This document shows positions 4,755 to 5,252 of a stretch of DNA of 5,252 nucleotides, in pieces. The DNA comes from Desulfuromusa sp. GTDB taxonomy: Bacteria > Desulfobacterota > Desulfuromonadia > Desulfuromonadales > Geopsychrobacteraceae. Every line of letters begins with the position of its first letter. The stretch's first letter is position 1. Location of the stretch: assembly GCA_029934095.1 (NCBI GenBank), contig JAOZMV010000124.1, forward strand, positions 1-5,252, given 5' to 3'. The translations under genes were made by a program, and so were the position numbers. The notes beneath the pieces are model-generated. The model was not told where the DNA came from, searched no databases, and saw nothing but the letters and a program-made list of their open reading frames with translations.

Positions 4755-4924
4755 AGATAACGCGACAAACTAACTGAATTTCTGCCAACAGTAAAGCCAT
4801 AGTCGGTTCCGTCATTTTTTTCTACAGGTAGTTGAAATTCTGGAAATCTGCGATATAGTGTATATAGCAGGAAAGGAGGAACGCCTATCGAAGAGAAAAC
4901 AGCGCAGTTGAGCAGGTATTCCAT
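4742..4924 (-). CDS. Hypothetical 60-residue ORF, doubtful
   Basis: An ORF from ATG 4924 to a TAA lying inside the loop of the strong terminator. The frame is open further upstream to 4960 but gives no better start than TTG 4927, and there is no Shine-Dalgarno. The product would have one moderately hydrophobic N-terminal stretch (LLNCAVFSSIGVPPFLLYTL, about 4-23) and a polar tail ending in GGC. I recognise no family. In its favour, a terminator at its exact end implies a leftward transcript here. Against it, there is no ribosome site and a promoter-like sequence runs the other way through it. It could be a remnant of a larger gene. Confidence 0.25.
   Translation of the reverse strand: MEYLLNCAVFSSIGVPPFLLYTLYRRFPEFQLPVEKNDGTDYGFTVGRNSVSLSRYLGGC
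4832..4859 (+). promoter_or_regulatory. Plus-strand sigma-70-like promoter, no gene attached
   Basis: TTGAAA (4832-4837), a 16-bp spacer and TATAGT (4854-4859) each match consensus at 5/6. The start would be near 4866. No plus-strand ORF with a ribosome site and start codon follows, although an AAAGGAGGAA tract lies at about 4872-4881. A short RNA ending near the hairpin at 4987-5013 is possible. Unsupported by anything else. Confidence 0.3.
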
Positions 4925-4986
4925 CAATTCGGCACTGAGAGGTTCCGGATAATCCCGTGATCAGGGAATTTAATCATTCAATACAG

Positions 4987-5013
4987 AAGGCTCGCGCAAC
5001 AGTGGCGAGCCTT
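4987..5013. terminator. Hairpin downstream of the membrane-protein gene
   Basis: AAGGCTCGC (4987-4995) and GCGAGCCTT (5005-5013) are perfect 9-bp arms with a nine-base loop. It begins 25 bases beyond the stop of the gene at 5038-5250. The T-runs are weak on both sides (CTGTATTG leftward, TTTCACTG rightward), so termination is plausible in either direction but not textbook. Confidence 0.5.
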
Positions 5014-5037
5014 TCACTGTATATGGAGAGACAAAAG

Positions 5038-5250
5038 TTATTGATCGCCGGGAAAAGTACCAAATGCCAAATAAATAAAGCCGACCAAAACCACATAAAA
5101 AAAAGCGATAAACAGCCCACGTGCCACAAATTTCGCAATAAACTCCCCCACCTTTGAGGGTTTATTTTTATCCAGAATAAAAGACCAGATCATTGCTGAA
5201 ATAACCGCAATAAGAATACCGACTATGTAAATAGTTTCAGGATTTGGCAT
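5038..5250 (-). CDS. Small two-helix membrane protein of unknown function
   Basis: A 70-residue protein with two clear membrane segments: IYIVGILIAVISAMIWSFIL (7-26) and GLFIAFFYVVLVGFIYLAFG (45-64). They are joined by a lysine-rich loop (DKNKPSKVGEFIAKFVAR, 27-44) that is probably cytoplasmic by the positive-inside rule, putting both ends outside. There is no signal cleavage site, cysteine or known motif. I do not recognise a family. The ATG at 5250 is two bases from the window edge, so its ribosome site cannot be seen and the true start could lie further right; the MPNPETIY start looks natural. A hairpin lies 25 bases beyond its stop, suggesting it ends a transcript. Confidence 0.65.
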   Translation of the reverse strand: MPNPETIYIVGILIAVISAMIWSFILDKNKPSKVGEFIAKFVARGLFIAFFYVVLVGFIYLAFGTFPGDQ

Positions 5251-5252
5251 GA

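Noticed and set aside
4931..4975. GAGAGGTTCCGG...ATCC stretch resembling a tRNA T-arm.
   Set aside because: No matching acceptor, D or anticodon stems can be drawn around it.
4957..5157. 66-codon plus-strand frame overlapping the membrane-protein gene.
   Set aside because: It runs through the hairpin at 4987-5013 and antisense to a coherent two-helix protein; composition looks random.

Overview
The window is about 5.25 kb of bacterial DNA in which every confident gene lies on the minus strand, so transcription runs from right to left. The gene set is a mixed, mostly conserved chromosomal neighbourhood: a YrbG-type cation exchanger, a YbeL/DUF1451-like zinc-ribbon protein, a SEC-C mini-protein, a LysA-type decarboxylase, an Lrp/AsnC regulator and an RlmD/TrmA-type RNA methyltransferase. 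With the moderate base composition and several palindromic intergenic repeats, this suggests a proteobacterium. I lean to a gammaproteobacterium because of the DUF1451 protein, but a Desulfobacterota-like host is not excluded. TGA is an ordinary stop in this genome, since it ends the lysA and SEC-C genes.

Layout from right to left: a two-helix membrane protein (5038-5250); a poorly explained stretch (about 4755-5037) with a weak ORF, a plus-strand promoter-like site and a hairpin; a strong leftward terminator (4716-4754); a 62-codon membrane protein gene with an in-frame TGA (4446-4634); the zinc-ribbon protein (start corrected to 4329); the SEC-C protein (start corrected to 3719); yrbG (2395-3375) with a hairpin in its leader; a 314-base gap holding two palindromic repeats and the regulator's promoter/operator; then a compact unit lrp-lysA-rlmD running off the left edge.

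The most interesting item is the small gene at 4446-4634. Its reading frame is interrupted once by TGA and then continues in the same frame through a T-S-x-P motif and a second membrane helix to a TAG stop. The TGA falls where the second cysteine of a C-x4-C motif stands in similar small membrane proteins (DUF6132-like, from memory). It is followed by a 7-bp hairpin with a GGUC loop about 20 nt downstream, very like a bacterial SECIS element. I read it as a candidate selenoprotein; a nonsense-mutated pseudogene is the main alternative.

The lrp-lysA-rlmD unit looks like an operon: lysA begins 13 nt after lrp with its Shine-Dalgarno abutting the lrp stop, and the methyltransferase begins a few bases after the lysA stop, apparently on a non-ATG codon. 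An 8-bp perfect inverted repeat over the putative lrp promoter suggests autoregulation, possibly linking lysA expression to an amino-acid signal.
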